Below are positions 33,275 to 40,058 of a stretch of DNA of 64,000 nucleotides, piece after piece. Position 1 is the first letter of the stretch. Every line of letters begins with the position of its first letter. Position numbers and translations under genes: made by a program. Source of the DNA: Streptomyces sp. NRRL S-350 (GTDB lineage Bacteria > Actinomycetota > Actinomycetes > Streptomycetales > Streptomycetaceae); the NCBI RefSeq assembly GCF_000719705.1, contig NZ_JOHO01000023.1, positions 1-64,000 on the forward strand. The letters are read 5' to 3'. Under the pieces are notes generated by a model. It was not told the origin of the DNA, made no database searches, and saw only the letters and a program-made list of their open reading frames with translations.

Positions 33275-34375
33275 CTATCCGGCGAGGTTGGCGACGTAGG
33301 AGCCGCTGACGGTCCAGGGGGTGAGTTCGATGCCGAAGCCGCTGTGTTCGCCGTCCTGGGTGTGGACGAGCTTGCCGGACAGGTGCACGGTGTCGCCGGA
33401 GCGGAAGGCACCGGTGTAGGCGCCGAGGTACGAGCGCATGTGGGTGATCCGGCGGGCGAAGGAGTCGGCCTCGTCGATGGTCGAGCTGAGTATGGTCTTG
33501 ACCTTGATGCCGTAGACGGCCGGGGTGGTGAGGCCCTCGGCGTGGTCGGTGATCTTTGCAAGGAGGGAGATCTCGCCGATCTCCTTGGAGGAGATGCGGG
33601 CGAAGGTCCTGTCGCGGTCGGAGCGGATGGGCTCGCAGTTGATGTGCGCGCCGGCGTTGGCGGTGAGCCCTTGGAGTTTGCGGCGTTCCTGCTTGATGAG
33701 GGCGTCGAAGGAGCTGCCCTCCATGTACTTGGCCCGGCGGATGTACAGCCGAGTGAGGTCGTCCCCGTCGTACGGACGGATGAGGTCGGTCTGCTGGAAG
33801 AGCTCCTGTGCGGCCTGGTACCCCTCCGGCCCGTAGCAGACGAGGTCGATGTCGGAGCGCTCGTTGAAGCAGCCGACGAGGAAGGAGCCGGTGACGCCGA
33901 TCAGGCCCTGGGTGTCGTTCTCGGTGATCCACTCGGTGATCGCCAGGAGGTCCTTGCCTGCCGGGTTGTCGGTGACAGCGCCGGGCTCTTCGTGGATGGC
34001 GGCGAGGGCCTGGCGGCAGGAGTAGTGGACGGCGACGTCTTCGCGTGGGATGCCGGTGATGACGCAGCCGAGGGTGTCGGAGTAGACGTAGCACTCCGGC
34101 CTGCCGGCGAGGATGCCGAAGGACTTCGACACGACGCTGTTCTGCCGGTAGGTCCGGTCGAAGAGCCGACGGTCGCCCTTCTCGTCAGGGTGGTACTTGA
34201 CGTAGCCGAGGTAGTGGCTGCCGGGGTGGCTGTCGCCGATGACCTTGAAGACGACGCCGTGGTGGTCCATCAGGTAGTCGCGGTCGCGAACGGTGGGAAC
34301 CGGCCTACCGGTGTTCAGCGGTGAACCGTTCCAGAGTGGGGAAGGTGCCGGTGTCGATCGTGTTGGCCGACTCAT
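33275..34375 (-). CDS. Nucleotidyltransferase-domain protein
   Basis: A 366-residue protein (or 331 from ATG 34270) with a pol-beta/MNT nucleotidyltransferase motif, GSFLVGCFNERSDIDLVCYG (G-S-x-D-x-D, about residues 163-182), which transfers NMP to a small molecule, protein or RNA. Flanking blocks (VIGDSHPGSHYLGYVKYHPDEKGDRRLF, and a C-terminal KVKTILSSTIDEADSFARRITHMRSYLGAYTGAF) do not match a subfamily I can name. The start is unsure: 34375 overlaps the kinase gene by 71 bp, while 34270 has no clear ribosome-binding site. It lies between the kinase and phosphatase genes in a tight operon. Confidence 0.75.
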   Translation of the reverse strand: MSRPTRSTPAPSPLWNGSPLNTGRPVPTVRDRDYLMDHHGVVFKVIGDSHPGSHYLGYVKYHPDEKGDRRLFDRTYRQNSVVSKSFGILAGRPECYVYSDTLGCVITGIPREDVAVHYSCRQALAAIHEEPGAVTDNPAGKDLLAITEWITENDTQGLIGVTGSFLVGCFNERSDIDLVCYGPEGYQAAQELFQQTDLIRPYDGDDLTRLYIRRAKYMEGSSFDALIKQERRKLQGLTANAGAHINCEPIRSDRDRTFARISSKEIGEISLLAKITDHAEGLTTPAVYGIKVKTILSSTIDEADSFARRITHMRSYLGAYTGAFRSGDTVHLSGKLVHTQDGEHSGFGIELTPWTVSGSYVANLAG

Positions 34376-35207
34376 ACTGATCGAGTCCCATCGTGAGGAG
34401 GGTGCGGCGGTACTGCCACTTGATGTGCTTGTCGTGCCGCGTGGGGTCGGTGGGCCGCATGAGGGCGAGGAAGAAGAAGCACTTGACGAGCAGGAAGTCG
34501 CCCAGGTGCTCGCTCACCCGCTGCCCGATCAGGGACGCGGTGGTCTCGTCGAGTGCGGCGATGTAGGCGGCACGCTGTTCCGGGGTGATGCTGTAGCCCT
34601 TGCCGCCGCCTTTGAAGGCCACGATGTCGAGCGCGGGGTAGACGTCGTAGCCGAGCGGGACGGGTCCGTGGTGCTGCCAGTCGATGACCCCGGCTTGAAG
34701 GACGTTGGGCAGGCCGTAATCCAGATGTCCTCGCACCAGAGGAAGTTGAGCCAGCCGGTCGACGGCATCCTTGACCGCCTCGTGAACCCGCGGGACATCG
34801 AAGTCCGGGTTCTCCTCGAAGACCTCGGCCGCGAAGGCCGCCTTCTCGAACCACGGCGTGGCGGGCAGGGGGTGCCTCGCCTGGGCCTGCAGGAGCTTCG
34901 ACGCGACGGCAGCCGCCGTGCTGATCACCTGGTAGCTGACCTGCCCGTCCCGCCGGGCGTCGGCCAGCGCCTCCTCGTGCAGCGAGGTGGCGCCGATGGC
35001 GCGCTCGACGACGAAGTAGCTCCCACCCTCCGAGCCACTGTCGACGATCTCCGGAACCGGGTAGCCGAGGCCGGCGGCCAGCTGCTGAAACTCGGTCTCC
35101 GCCCGCAGATCCTCCCCACCGGTCCGCTTGTAGAGCAGGCCATCGGCCGACTTCCACACCGCGCCTTCGGTGGCGGTTCTATCCTTCACGAACTCCCAGT
35201 CACTCAT
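34305..35207 (-). CDS. APH-family small-molecule kinase
   Basis: A 300-residue aminoglycoside phosphotransferase-fold kinase. The catalytic loop GHLDYGLPNVL (HxDx4N, about residues 159-169) and the metal-binding VIDWQ are intact; an N-terminal VWKSADGLLYKRT carries a likely ATP Lys. The fold phosphorylates hydroxyls of many substrates, not only antibiotics; context suggests a nucleoside- or metabolite-linked step rather than drug resistance. ATG 35207 has GGAAGGA upstream and overlaps the stop of the broken CYTH gene's shifted frame (ATGA), a relic of coupling. Confidence 0.85.
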   Translation of the reverse strand: MSDWEFVKDRTATEGAVWKSADGLLYKRTGGEDLRAETEFQQLAAGLGYPVPEIVDSGSEGGSYFVVERAIGATSLHEEALADARRDGQVSYQVISTAAAVASKLLQAQARHPLPATPWFEKAAFAAEVFEENPDFDVPRVHEAVKDAVDRLAQLPLVRGHLDYGLPNVLQAGVIDWQHHGPVPLGYDVYPALDIVAFKGGGKGYSITPEQRAAYIAALDETTASLIGQRVSEHLGDFLLVKCFFFLALMRPTDPTRHDKHIKWQYRRTLLTMGLDQYESANTIDTGTFPTLERFTAEHR

Positions 35208-35529
35208 CTATCCATCCTTCCGTAGGGCCGAGTTGACCTGGGGCAGATACGACCGTCTCGGGCGGGTGGCGCGGGGTCGGCGACCTCGGTCTCGATCTCC
35301 GTGGTGTCGTCGATCGCGGCCGCGTCGGCGACCTGCTTGGGCGTGAGGGTCGAGCGGATGTCCGCGTCACGCAGTCGGATCCACTGGTTGCTGTCGAGGG
35401 CGTCGCTCTCGAAGATCTTGCGGGTGAGGGGGGTGCGCGGAACGCCCGGACGGCGCCCAAGGCGGTCAGCTTCGCCTGGAAGCCAACGCCATCGACGGAC
35501 AGGAACTCAGCCTCGTACGTGTGCCTCAT
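35204..35529 (-). pseudogene. CYTH-domain (triphosphate tunnel) gene, frameshifted and truncated
   Basis: The first 31 codons read MRHTYEAEFLSVDGVGFQAK and on to GAVRAF, a CYTH start (EAEFL holds the ExExK-like motif region). Adding one base near 35440 restores FPRTPLTRKIFESDALDSNQWIRLRDADIRSTL and EIETEVAD, typical of CYTH adenylate-cyclase/thiamine-triphosphatase proteins. A single C was therefore lost. After EVAD the frame becomes unrelated and stops at 35204, overlapping the kinase start, so about 70 C-terminal residues including the tunnel Glu/Lys pairs are missing. CYTH enzymes hydrolyse or cyclise nucleoside triphosphates. A sequencing error could explain the shift but not the truncation. 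Confidence 0.78.
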
Positions 35530-35583
35530 GATTCCCTTTTCCGGGTTGCTGATCGGGCTACTTGGAAGTGCGGGGCGCCAGCA

Positions 35584-35730
35584 TCAGGCCATGCGGTGGG
35601 TATGGTCGTGAAGCCGGCCGGTGGGGGCCCGCTCGTGAACTAAGCAGTGCAGGCAGTTGAAGTTGCAGCGGTACAGCCGCTGCAGGTACAGCATCCGGAT
35701 CCTGCGAATGCCGGTGACTTCCTCGATCAC
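35584..35730 (-). pseudogene. Radical SAM gene, 5' stub of 48 codons
   Basis: GTG at 35730, preceded by a perfect AGGAGG with 6-nt spacing, opens a 48-residue frame, MLYLQRLYRCNFNCLHCLV at residues 13-31, that contains CNFNCLHC, the CxxxCxxC [4Fe-4S] motif of radical SAM enzymes. The frame ends after 17 unrelated residues, while radical SAM proteins are 250-400 long. The rest of the gene is not found in the next 54 bp before the CYTH gene, so an internal deletion is likely. A functional mini-protein cannot be excluded, since the translation signal is excellent. Confidence 0.65.
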
Positions 35731-35815
35731 GTGGAACCTCCTGCAGCCGATTGGCTGGTGGAGCCCCGATGTTCGCGGAGAGTGCGAGGATCGCGTCACC
35801 GCGTACTCGGACGGC

Positions 35816-36511
35816 TCAGGGACGTCCTGGGACGTATTCCAGCAGTGCGAGGAGAGCCGCCGTGTCCGACAGGTCCGGCAGAACCACCGGAGCACCTGCC
35901 GCCTCCAGCTCGGCCCGGCCGTGGATGCCGGAAGCGACCGCAATGATCCCGGAGCCCGTGGTAAGAGCTGCCTCGACGTCCCGTGGCGTGTCGCCTACCA
36001 AGATGACCGGGACGTCAACGGGCAGTCCGCGGTAGCTCTGGACACGCTGGCGAGCGACGGCGACCAGATCGGGACGCTGCTCTGCGTCAGCGCCGTAGGC
36101 CCCGACGGAGAGATCCAACAGTGCATCGAGGCCGAAGGCCGCCAGCTTCACGCGAGCGTTCGCTGCGATGTTGCCGGTCAGCACCGATGACACCCAATCG
36201 GCTCGGGACGAAGCGGCCTTGAGGACGTCGAGTACGCCCGGAAGCGCTGTCCCACGTCGGCGTAGTTCGCCCAAGCGCTCCTCGCCGGCCCAGGCGAGGG
36301 CAGCCTCGACGATCGACCAGTCGGGCTCCGGGAGACCGTGTCGGCGGAACATGTCTCGCATGATCAGGCGATCAGTGCGGCCCTCCGTCGACGCTCCCAC
36401 GGTCGGTGGGGCTCCGGTCAGCGCGGTGAATGCGGCGGCGTAGATCTCCTTGCTCACCCCGGCGTTCTCGATGAGCGTGTGGTCGATGTCCCACAGGATG
36501 ATGAGCTGCAT
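35816..36511 (-). CDS. HAD-family hydrolase (phosphatase)
   Basis: A 231-residue HAD subfamily IA phosphatase. Motif I is LWDIDHTLIENAG (DxDxT, about residues 6-11), motif II in SSVLTGN, a Lys in VKLAAFGL, and motif IV VGDTPRDVEAAL. A cap domain lies between motif I and II (about 15-85). It should dephosphorylate a small phospho-compound, as PGP or PhnX do. The ATG at 36511 is chosen because an upstream start would only add non-conserved residues. It is the first gene of the minus-strand operon and divergent from the XRE/DUF5919 regulator. TACGCT sits 6 bp before the ATG and may be a -10 of a leaderless transcript. Confidence 0.88.
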   Translation of the reverse strand: MQLIILWDIDHTLIENAGVSKEIYAAAFTALTGAPPTVGASTEGRTDRLIMRDMFRRHGLPEPDWSIVEAALAWAGEERLGELRRRGTALPGVLDVLKAASSRADWVSSVLTGNIAANARVKLAAFGLDALLDLSVGAYGADAEQRPDLVAVARQRVQSYRGLPVDVPVILVGDTPRDVEAALTTGSGIIAVASGIHGRAELEAAGAPVVLPDLSDTAALLALLEYVPGRP

Positions 36512-36595
36512 ACCGCCAGCGTAGGTATCTTGTCGGGCCGTCAGCTCCGGTAGAACGTCCCACAACGTCCTTGCACATCCGCACCTCGGTCAGCT

Positions 36596-36610
36596 TGTAT
36601 AGCCTCCGTG
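36596..36610 (+). promoter_or_regulatory. Likely -10 box and leaderless start of the XRE/DUF5919 gene
   Basis: TATAGC at 36598-36603 lies 4 bp before the GTG at 36608, which would put transcription initiation at or next to the start codon. No ribosome-binding site is seen, consistent with a leaderless mRNA. A -35 element is not clear. Confidence 0.45.
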
Positions 36611-37381
36611 AACGAGCGACTTCACTCCGTACTCGCTCAGCGAGGCGTAGAGCCCGGGGCGCTCGCCGAAGCCTGCGAAGTGGACCCAAAGACCGTTGGT
36701 CGCTGGCTCGGCGGGCGCGTACCCCACCCGAGGCACCGCTTCCGCGCCGCCCGGCTCCTGCGCGTGGAGGAGACCTTCCTCTGGCCGGACCCGCCGCCCC
36801 GTGCAAGCCGGCGGACCGGCGGGTTAGGCACCGAGCTCGTCGGCACCTACCAGAACCGGGCCAGCGTGCCCCGCGAGACCTGGCTGGCCCTGCTGCAGGA
36901 GGCCCGGCAGCAGATCGACGTGCTCGTCTTCTCCGGGACGTTCTTCGCGCAGTCCAATCCGCACGTCGCCAAGATGCTCGCCGAGCGGGCGGCCGACGGC
37001 GTTCGGGTGCGACTGTGCTTCGGTGACCCGAGCGGGCACGCCGCAGCCGTCCGAGGCCGCGAGGAAGGCATCGGCGACACCCTCGCAGCCAAGATCCGCG
37101 CCTCCCTCACCTACTACCGTCCTCTGCTCCCGGAGGAGGGATGCGAGGTGAGACTGCACGACACCACGCTGTACAACTCCCTCTTCCGCTACGACGACAA
37201 CCTGCTGGTCAACCCCCACATCTTCGGCCAGCCGGCCAGCGCCAACCCCCTGCTCCACCTCAAGCGAGTAGACACCACCGGCTGGTTCGACAACTACGCT
37301 CAGAGCTTCGAAGCAGTCTGGGCCCAAGCGCGGCCCTGGATACCCAACCAGGAGAGGGCCGCCGCACATGGGCAGGACTGA
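36608..37381 (+). CDS. XRE-family regulator with DUF5919 (PLD-like) sensor domain
   Basis: A 257-residue protein: an N-terminal helix-turn-helix (RLHSVLAQRGVEPGALAEACEVDPKTVGRWLGGRVPHPRHRFRAARLLR, about 5-52) followed by a DUF5919 domain (about 75-245) with a phospholipase D-like fold; the segment RLHDTTLYNSLFRYDDNLLVNPHIFG looks like a degenerate HKD site (His present, Lys not). Proteins of this kind are thought to sense a ligand, perhaps a nucleic acid or nucleotide. It is divergent from the HAD-led operon and 14 bp overlapping with the following NUDIX gene, so it is a natural regulator of this locus. Confidence 0.85.
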   Translation: MNERLHSVLAQRGVEPGALAEACEVDPKTVGRWLGGRVPHPRHRFRAARLLRVEETFLWPDPPPRASRRTGGLGTELVGTYQNRASVPRETWLALLQEARQQIDVLVFSGTFFAQSNPHVAKMLAERAADGVRVRLCFGDPSGHAAAVRGREEGIGDTLAAKIRASLTYYRPLLPEEGCEVRLHDTTLYNSLFRYDDNLLVNPHIFGQPASANPLLHLKRVDTTGWFDNYAQSFEAVWAQARPWIPNQERAAAHGQD

Positions 37382-37835
37382 GTACTACAACGACCCCGGC
37401 GCCCCCAAGGCCAACACCCTCATCCCCGCCAGCAATCTGCTCGTCGTCGACGACTCCGGCGCCATCCTGCTGCAGCGCCGCCGCGACACAGGCCAGTGGG
37501 CACTACCCGGCGGAGCCCAGGACATCGGGGAGACCGCCGCCGAGTGCGCGGTACGCGAGTGCCTGGAGGAGACCGGCATCCGGGCCGAGATCACCGGCTT
37601 CCTCGGCGTCTACACCAACCCGAACCACATCGTCGCCTACACCGACGGCGAGATCCGCCAGCAGTACGAGAACACCTACATCGGCCGTCCCATCGGCGGC
37701 GAGCCCACGATCAACGATGAGGCCGACGGCGTCCGCTTCGTCCAGCCCGCCGACCTCGACCAGTACGACATCCACCCCAGCATGCGCCAGCAGATCGGCG
37801 ACTACCTCGCCGGCACCTACCCCTACTTGGGCTGA
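37368..37835 (+). CDS. NUDIX hydrolase
   Basis: A 155-residue NUDIX enzyme. The box GGAQDIGETAAECAVRECLEETGI (about 44-67) is complete, so it should hydrolyse a nucleoside-diphosphate-X bond. An unusual N-terminus (MGRTEYYNDPGAPKANTL) is shared with NUDIX proteins paired with DUF5919 regulators, as far as I recall. It overlaps the regulator gene by 14 bp and converges with the HD gene (13-bp overlap). Confidence 0.92.
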   Translation: MGRTEYYNDPGAPKANTLIPASNLLVVDDSGAILLQRRRDTGQWALPGGAQDIGETAAECAVRECLEETGIRAEITGFLGVYTNPNHIVAYTDGEIRQQYENTYIGRPIGGEPTINDEADGVRFVQPADLDQYDIHPSMRQQIGDYLAGTYPYLG

Positions 37836-38386
37836 GCCGCCAGTTCTGCCTCCACTCGCTCGACGGCCGCGAAGATCTCCGGCGACGCCCGACGAATGAA
37901 CCGCCCCACCACGCTCTCCTCCCCGTAGCGGCCGAGGATCTCCGCCACGCGTGCCTCAGCCGTGGTCGGCCTACCGTCCGGCGTCGTCGTCATGTCGCAC
38001 CACACCAGAGCGTCGACCAGGCGCTGGTCCTCCAGCAGCGGGAACTCGGCCTCCAGCACCTCCCGAAAGCCACGCTCCTCGGCTTCGAGCAGCGCGAAGG
38101 AGTGGTTCGCCACCAACCGCGTGAGCCGGTCATCAGCCCCATGGACATCACGGAGAAACCGCGCTCCGTCGAGCGGGTGGAACCCTGTTGTAGCCAGCCT
38201 CGGCGTGTAACCGACATCGTGCAGCAGAGCTGCGCAGACGAGAAGCCTGGCTTTCTGGCCGAGAACTCCTTCGAGGCGGCCGGCTTGGTATGCCACGCCT
38301 TGAGTGTGCGCCCAGCGGCGGGGCAGGGACTCGGCGAGCTCGTTCCTCGCCACCGTCCTGGCCCAAGAAGTCGGTTCTTCGCTCAT
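37823..38386 (-). CDS. HD-domain hydrolase
   Basis: A 187-residue HD phosphohydrolase. The sequence HTQGVAYQAGRLEGVLGQKARLLVCAALLHDVGYTP holds the first His and the HD pair, and VANHSF and DALVWCDMTTT the last ligands. Such enzymes act on nucleotides, usually with a metal. The ATG at 38386 is chosen by the domain start; the ribosome-binding site is weak. It is convergent with the NUDIX gene and belongs, by context, to the same nucleotide-centred locus. Confidence 0.88.
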   Translation of the reverse strand: MSEEPTSWARTVARNELAESLPRRWAHTQGVAYQAGRLEGVLGQKARLLVCAALLHDVGYTPRLATTGFHPLDGARFLRDVHGADDRLTRLVANHSFALLEAEERGFREVLEAEFPLLEDQRLVDALVWCDMTTTPDGRPTTAEARVAEILGRYGEESVVGRFIRRASPEIFAAVERVEAELAAQPK

Positions 38387-38603
38387 GCGTCGATGGTTTC
38401 CCCTGTCGGCCACCGCTACGCGTGGGCCGGACCATCCGCGATCGGTGTCATGGCGGTGCTGTGCGAGCGTCTTCCGGCAACGTGAGCCAACGGCGGCGCC
38501 GTCGAGAACGTCGACGTGATGTGGGTTCTTCGTAACGCGGCGACCCATTTCATCGGCGCCGATACGACTTCCCACCCATCCTGGCCTCCCTGGAGGAGCA
38601 GAC

Positions 38604-38936
38604 GTGACACATCAGACTGCGGAGGAACGCGCAGGCATTGCCGCCGCGATCGTGGTCCGCGAAGGCCGCGTCCTGATGGTCCGGCGGCGGGTCAGCGAGG
38701 GCCAGCTCTCCTGGCAGTTCCCGGCCGGTGAGACCGAGGCCGGCGAGTCGCCCAAGCCGGCCGCCGGCCGCGAGACCGCGGAGGAGACCGGGCTCGGCGT
38801 AACCGCCGTCAAGCACGGTGCGGTTGGATGCAGGTCTGTAGCTGGTCTGCTGGATAGGGGCGATGAGGACGGCGGGCAGGCGAGCCCTGCCGAGTTCGCG
38901 GCGGGCGGCGGCCTCGGTGAGGAGCTTGCGGGGTAG
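38604..38936 (+). pseudogene. 3'-truncated NUDIX hydrolase
   Basis: GTG at 38604, with GGAGGAG upstream, begins a true NUDIX N-terminal half: AGIAAAIVVREGRVLMVRRRVSEGQLSWQFPAG and ETEAGESPKPAAGRETAEETGL, a box with the key Glu residues. After about codon 72 (VTAVKHGAVG, near 38825) the frame reads into unrelated sequence and stops at 38936, so the C-terminal part is lost. The join with the minus-strand remnant marks a deletion or integration scar. Confidence 0.8.
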
Positions 38937-39074
38937 GTAGCGGCCGGCCTCGGCGTCGGCGAGCACGGTGGCGCGGGCGGCCCAGTTGGGGTCGGCGGGG
39001 ATCCGCGTCGCGTGGTCGGGGATGGCGGCAGGGATGTCGTTGGCCAGGGTGGCCCGCAGGTCAAGGAACGGCAA
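38820..39074 (-). pseudogene. Unrecognised minus-strand gene remnant next to tRNA-Thr
   Basis: A protein-like frame (FLDLRATLANDIPAAIPDHATRIPADPNWAARATVL and EAGRYLPRKLLTEAAARRELGRARLPAVLIAPIQQTSYRP) runs from the edge of the tRNA terminator at 39074 to the break with the NUDIX fragment. It has no start with a ribosome-binding site and no matching domain I know. It reads as the middle or 3' part of a larger lost gene, possibly of a mobile element. Confidence 0.45.
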
Positions 39075-39109
39075 AAGGCCCAGGTCATGGGCTATATGAC
39101 CTGGGCCTT
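39075..39109 (-). terminator. Rho-independent terminator of tRNA-Thr
   Basis: On the minus strand a perfect 14-bp stem (arms 39075-39088 and 39096-39109, loop 7 nt) runs into TTTT, an intrinsic terminator 5 bp past the tRNA 3' end. The remnant gene on its left begins exactly at its edge. Confidence 0.92.
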
Positions 39110-39114
39110 ATCTG

Positions 39115-39188
39115 AGCCGCCTGCGGGATTCGAACCCGCGACCTACGCATTACGAGTGCGTTGCTCTGGCCAACTGAGCTAAGGCGGC
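39115..39188 (-). tRNA. tRNA-Thr (anticodon CGT)
   Basis: A 74-nt cloverleaf: acceptor GCCGCCT pairs with AGGCGGC, the D-arm has GCTCAGTTGGCCAGAG, the anticodon stem ACGCA/TGCGT encloses CTCGTAA (anticodon CGT, reading ACG), and the T-arm is GCGGGTTCGAATCCCGC. The discriminator base is T; CCA is not encoded. The accessory island abuts its 3' end, so it is a plausible attachment site. Confidence 0.97.
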
Positions 39189-39270
39189 ACCGTCGCCGTC
39201 TGTGGCGGCAACGCGGGCCAGTCTACACAGGTTGTCGGGTGATCCGTTACCCGGATGCTCCGTGGTGGGG

Positions 39271-39933
39271 TCAGGCGGAGGAGACGGCGAGTTTGGCGGC
39301 GAAGCCGGCGAAGAGGACGGCGACGCCGCTGGTGAGGGTGGCGGAGAGGCGCTTGCGGCGGCGGAAGGCGGTGGCGAGTGTGGTGCCCGCGAAGATCAGC
39401 AGGGAGAGGTAGAGCAGGCTGAAGGTCTGGAGGATGCCGCCGAGGAGTACGAAGGAGAGCGCGGGCCGGCCGTAGGACGGGTCGACGAACTGGGTGAAGA
39501 AGGAGAGCAGGAAGAGGATGGCCTTCGGGTTGAGGAGGCTGACCACGAGGGCGCGCCGGAAGGGGTTCTCGGTGGACTCGGGCGCTGGTTCGGCGGTGGC
39601 GGTGGCGGTGGGGCCGGCCTCGGCGCGGCGTTCGAGCCAGAGCCCGCGGGCGGCGCGGAGCATGCCGTAGCCGATCCAGAGCAGGTAGGCGGCGCCGCCG
39701 AACTTGACGACCGCGAAGACGGCCGGGTTGGTCTTCAGCAGTGAGGCGGCGCCCAGCGAGGTGAGGCTGATCAGGGTGAAGTCACCGACGAAGACGCCGG
39801 CGGCGGCCCGGTAGCCGGTCCTGATGCCCTTGCGGGCGGCGACGGACAGCACGTACAGGGAGTTGGGGCCGGGCAGCAGGATGATGACGAGGGCGCCGAG
39901 GACGTAGGTCGCCAGGTCGTTGACTCCGAGCAC
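39271..39933 (-). CDS. LysE/LeuE-family amino acid exporter
   Basis: A 220-residue membrane protein with six hydrophobic helices. The N-terminal LVIILLPGPNSLYVLSVAARKGIRTGYRAAAGVFVGD carries the family's PGPN motif, and NPKAILFLLSFFTQFVDP is the second conserved block. A 25-residue charged insert (ERRAEAGPTATATAEPAPESTENPF) separates the halves. It exports amino acids such as leucine or lysine; the exact substrate cannot be told. The start is GTG at 39933. It is the first core gene right of the tRNA and stands alone. Confidence 0.93.
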   Translation of the reverse strand: MLGVNDLATYVLGALVIILLPGPNSLYVLSVAARKGIRTGYRAAAGVFVGDFTLISLTSLGAASLLKTNPAVFAVVKFGGAAYLLWIGYGMLRAARGLWLERRAEAGPTATATAEPAPESTENPFRRALVVSLLNPKAILFLLSFFTQFVDPSYGRPALSFVLLGGILQTFSLLYLSLLIFAGTTLATAFRRRKRLSATLTSGVAVLFAGFAAKLAVSSA

Positions 39934-40058
39934 GATGCGCTCCGGTGCGGAAAAGGGCAGGGGGCGCTCATCGTAACGTCGTACTGGTTATCGATTGAAG
40001 CCGAAACTACCTGCCTCCCGCCCGGAACCCCGACCGGCCGGCGCCCCCGCCCGGCGAA

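Noticed and set aside
34305..35207. APH-family kinase as an antibiotic-resistance gene
   Set aside because: The fold is shared by many metabolite kinases, and it is embedded in a nucleotide-processing operon with no resistance or biosynthesis genes around it.
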